Assembly: GCF_001013905.1 (NCBI RefSeq)
Contig: NZ_LN831790.1
Coordinates: forward strand, 496,001 to 560,000
Direction of reading: 5' to 3'
DNA length: 64,000 nucleotides
Source of the DNA: Streptomyces leeuwenhoekii
GTDB lineage: Bacteria > Actinomycetota > Actinomycetes > Streptomycetales > Streptomycetaceae
A program made the translations under genes and the position numbers. The notes beneath the pieces were generated by a model. It ran no database searches, was not told the DNA's origin, and was given only the letters and a program-made list of their open reading frames with translations. This document shows positions 61,574 through 64,000 of the stretch, in pieces (within the stretch, counting starts at the first letter, position 1; each line of letters begins with the position of its first letter).

Positions 61574-61984
61574 ATGACGATGCCCCTGACACCCACGCAC
61601 CCCGGCCCGGACTGGCCGTGCCAGGTGAAGACCCCCGGAAGCTACGACTGGGAACGCTCCGCCGCCCGGTGGCTGCGCGAGCTGGTGCCGGCCCGCTACG
61701 CCGGCTACCCGGCGCTGATCCGCCACCCGGTGCTGCTCGCCCGGCACGCCCAGCTCCAGGTGCAGCAGGAGATCCGGGTGGCCCGCACCGCGCTGCAGAC
61801 CGCGCGGGCCGATCTGCCCCGGCTCGGGCTGCCCGAATCGGTCATCGAACACACGATCAAGCTGTACGCGGCGGAGGTGCTTCAGTTGCAGCACATCGCG
61901 CGCGGCGTACGGGCGGTCACCGAGGCGCTGGCCGGGCGGGGGGCCGGACGCCGACCGGGCGTCCGGCCCCGGCGAGACCGGTGA
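61574..61984 (+). CDS. Hypothetical helical protein, 136 aa
   Basis: ATG 61574; a second ATG two codons on is alternative. The protein is soluble and mainly helical. The core is WERSAARWLRELVPARYAGY, HPVLLARHAQLQVQQEIRVA and EHTIKLYAAEVLQLQHIARG, and it ends with a basic Arg/Gly/Pro tail. The conserved aromatic and Arg-rich segments suggest a folded domain. I do not recognise the family. It is preceded by the AT-rich island and followed after 124 bases by the last phosphatase gene. Confidence 0.65.
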   Translation: MTMPLTPTHPGPDWPCQVKTPGSYDWERSAARWLRELVPARYAGYPALIRHPVLLARHAQLQVQQEIRVARTALQTARADLPRLGLPESVIEHTIKLYAAEVLQLQHIARGVRAVTEALAGRGAGRRPGVRPRRDR

Positions 61985-62108
61985 CCCGCCTCCGGCCGCC
62001 CGACCCGCGCACCTGCGGGCGCTCCCGCCGGTACCGGACCGGCGCACGCCCCGGGCGAGTGGCGCCAAGGCGCTCATCGAATCCGTCCCCATGTGCAATG
62101 CTCGACCC

Positions 62109-64000
62109 GTGACGAGCGAGCACGCCACGCCGGCGGGTTCCGGCGCCGCGCCCGACGACACGGCCACACTGGCCAAAGTCGTCGCCAGGCAGCGTGCCGA
62201 GATGGACCGGCTGCGCGACCTGGCGGCGGCCTCGGCCGTCGTCGAGCGGGCCAAGGGCGCCGTGATGGCACTGACCGGCTGCTCCGCACAGGCCGCTGCC
62301 GAGACGCTGGCCCAGCGCGCCGAGGCGGCGGGCCGCACGGTGCTGGAGGAGTCCTGGGTCACCCTCGGAGATTCCGGCGCTTTCGGCCCCCCGCACACGG
62401 GGCCGACCGCCGGGGACCCGCCGCCCGCCGCCGGGAAGCCGGGCGGCACCCCCGGCAGGGCGTCCGCCGCCACCTGCCCCGACGCCCCCGAGCCGGCGGC
62501 GGCCGACGGCGCCTCCGCCTCCCTGGCCCGCCTCGCCCGGGACCTCGTCCATGTCGGCACCCCCCAGGACCTGGCCCGCTGTCTGCTGGAGCACCTCGCG
62601 CCGGACGCCGGGGCCGACGCCGTCATGCTCTACGCCCGCCTGCCCGCCGGCGGGCTGGACCTGATCGGGCATGCCGGCATCGACAAGACGCTGGCCGCCC
62701 AGTGGCACCGTGTCCCGCCGCTGAACGGGATGGCGCCGCTGGACGTCCTGCGGGACCGCCGGCCGCGCTGGCTGGAGGACATCGAGCGGGACCGGGAGCG
62801 CTACCTGCTGATCGGGGACCCGCCCGAACGCTGGCGGTCGCGGGCCTGGCTGCCCGTGGCCACCGGCGACGCGGCCGATGTCTGCCTCGGCGTGCTGCGC
62901 CGCGACGGCGGACCCTTCCCGCCGGCCACCCGTGAGCACCTCAAGGCCGTCGCCCTGCTCTGCGCCGGGCGGCTCCGCACCTTCGGGACCCGGCCCGAGC
63001 CCGCCGCGGGCGGCACCGCCGACGCCGTACAGCGGGTGCTCGGCGCGCTCCCGGTCGCGGCGATGCTGCTCACTCCGCTGCGGACCTCCTCCGGGGCGGT
63101 CCACGACTACCGTATCGACGCCGCGACCGAGCAGGCCGCGGACGTGGTCGGCCGCGGCGGCGGGGAGCTCATCGGCCGGCGGCTCACCGAGTGCCTGCCC
63201 GCCGCGGAGAGCGCGGCGCTGTGCCGGGGCTGTCTGCACACCCTGCTCACCGGGAAGCCCTACGAAGGGCCGCCGTTCGCCCATCAGAAAGTGGTGGGCG
63301 GCGTCGCGGAGCTGTCCACGTACTCCGTGCGGGTCGCGGCGCTGGACGGCGGCCTGGTGCTGACCTGGATCCGGCACGACTCCTCCGACCGGCAGGAACA
63401 GCGGCTGGCGGACCTCCAGCGGCTGGGGAATCTCGGATGGGCCACCTGGAACCTGTCCACGCACGTGGCGACCTGGTCGTCCCAGGTGTTCGCCATCTTC
63501 GGCCGCAACCCGGCACGCGGCCCGGTCCGCCTGACCGACCTGCCCGGCCTGGCGCTGCCCGACGAGGCCCCCGCTCTCGACCGCGCGGTGCGGGCCCTGA
63601 TCGGCGAGGGTCGGCCCCTGGACCTCCCCTTCCGGACCAGGACGCCGGCCGGTGTCCGCCATCTGCGCTTCGTCGCCGAGGCCGTCACGGGCATCGACGG
63701 CACACCCGTGGAGGTGCTCGGCTTCGTACAGGACCTGACGGCGCGGCGCCGGGCGGAGCTGGCCCTCGTCGAGAGCGAGCGGGCCATGCTGACCCAGCAC
63801 GACGTCCTGCGCGCCGAACGCACCCTGGCCGCCCGGCTGCAGGACGCGCTGCTGCCGCTGCCCAGGCGGCCGCTGGAGCCGGCCGGGCTGCGCGTGGAGG
63901 TGGCGTATCTGCCCGCGCAGTCGGGGGTCAACGTCGGCGGCGACTGGTTCAGCGCGATAGAACTGCCCGACGGTGACGCCCTGTTCGTCGTCGGTGACGT
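62109..64000 (+). CDS. SpoIIE-type phosphatase with ANTAR-like N-terminus (3' end outside window)
   Basis: At least 630 residues from GTG 62109 (ATG 62091 is in frame and possible; neither has a clear ribosome site), still open at the window end. The N-terminus (~25-80) looks like an ANTAR RNA-binding fold, with AVVERAKGAVMALTGCSAQAA. A GAF-like domain follows (~110-295), then PAS-like regions (~300-420 and ~430-545, with LGWATWNLSTHVATWSSQVF). A PP2C domain begins at ~560 with AARLQDALLPLP, GGDWFSAIEL and VVGDV. The C-terminal metal-binding part lies beyond the window. This is the third large phosphatase here. An ANTAR domain could link phosphatase signalling to antitermination. Confidence 0.88.
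   Translation, partial: MTSEHATPAGSGAAPDDTATLAKVVARQRAEMDRLRDLAAASAVVERAKGAVMALTGCSAQAAAETLAQRAEAAGRTVLEESWVTLGDSGAFGPPHTGPTAGDPPPAAGKPGGTPGRASAATCPDAPEPAAADGASASLARLARDLVHVGTPQDLARCLLEHLAPDAGADAVMLYARLPAGGLDLIGHAGIDKTLAAQWHRVPPLNGMAPLDVLRDRRPRWLEDIERDRERYLLIGDPPERWRSRAWLPVATGDAADVCLGVLRRDGGPFPPATREHLKAVALLCAGRLRTFGTRPEPAAGGTADAVQRVLGALPVAAMLLTPLRTSSGAVHDYRIDAATEQAADVVGRGGGELIGRRLTECLPAAESAALCRGCLHTLLTGKPYEGPPFAHQKVVGGVAELSTYSVRVAALDGGLVLTWIRHDSSDRQEQRLADLQRLGNLGWATWNLSTHVATWSSQVFAIFGRNPARGPVRLTDLPGLALPDEAPALDRAVRALIGEGRPLDLPFRTRTPAGVRHLRFVAEAVTGIDGTPVEVLGFVQDLTARRRAELALVESERAMLTQHDVLRAERTLAARLQDALLPLPRRPLEPAGLRVEVAYLPAQSGVNVGGDWFSAIELPDGDALFVVGD

Noticed and set aside
61221..61577. Open frame starting at the ATG inside the palindrome
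   Set aside because: Translation is Arg/Pro-rich with no ribosome site, and the ATG is part of the probable operator.

Overview
The window reads as chromosome from a high-GC actinomycete, almost certainly Streptomyces. Codon third positions are overwhelmingly G or C, GTG starts and 4-base ATGA/GTGA overlaps are common, and many genes belong to families largely confined to streptomycetes (DUF397 with DUF5753 HTH proteins, DUF574 methyltransferases, DUF5133, DUF5709, SpoIIE-type phosphatases with PAS/GAF domains, an actinomycete graspetide pair). I recognised no rRNA, tRNA, CRISPR array or insertion sequence. The DNA is typical of a chromosome arm: ordinary metabolism mixed with accessory cassettes and decayed remnants.

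Layout. 0-6 kb: the tail of a DUF2264-like protein, a small membrane protein, then a lipid cassette of diacylglycerol-kinase-like enzyme, alkyldihydroxyacetone-phosphate-synthase-like FAD enzyme, divergent TetR regulator and GlpD. 6-15 kb: a membrane-anchored Mrr-like nuclease and a partner-switching set (STAS antagonist, HATPase, two large SpoIIE phosphatases), then CsbD and another small protein. 15-21 kb: an MFS exporter, ferredoxin-NADP reductase behind a possible iron box, a 1.2-kb graveyard of three truncated genes (MFS transporter, EncP-like ammonia-lyase, acyltransferase), then a YihY/BrkB membrane protein. 21-28 kb: SDR, unknown protein, MDMPI-type protein and a three-gene molybdenum aldehyde dehydrogenase (Pao/Yag type). 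28-34 kb: a repeat-containing membrane protein, a DUF1232-like protein, a two-gene graspetide locus (precursor plus ATP-grasp ligase) and a GlxA-type regulator.

34-39 kb: a DUF5133 protein, a heptanucleotide minisatellite, an ABC exporter with a LacI-type operator, a HEAT-like protein, DUF397, an HTH/DUF5753 regulator and a DUF574 methyltransferase. 39-50 kb: a fully overlapped five-gene Liv-type ABC importer, a PucR regulator and a giant LuxR (LAL) regulator. 50-55 kb: a secreted polyester hydrolase of the cutinase/PET-hydrolase family, a Gfo/Idh/MocA oxidoreductase, small acidic proteins, and a membrane glycosyltransferase translationally coupled to a C-terminal fragment of a 20S proteasome beta subunit. 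55-64 kb: a GH65 phosphorylase with its beta-phosphoglucomutase, a P-loop sugar/nucleoside kinase, a DUF3662 protein, an RpiR regulator followed by an AT-rich island holding an ATGAA-N4-TTCAT palindrome, an unknown protein and the start of a third large SpoIIE phosphatase with an ANTAR-like N-terminus.

Most worth a second look: the graspetide pair without its usual methyltransferase, the polyester hydrolase, the ether-lipid-like cassette, the deletion scar with EncP-like and acyltransferase remnants, and the isolated proteasome-beta tail. No wholly unknown multi-gene system was certain; those are the nearest candidates. All functional calls come from reading the sequence and recalled family features; no searches were run.
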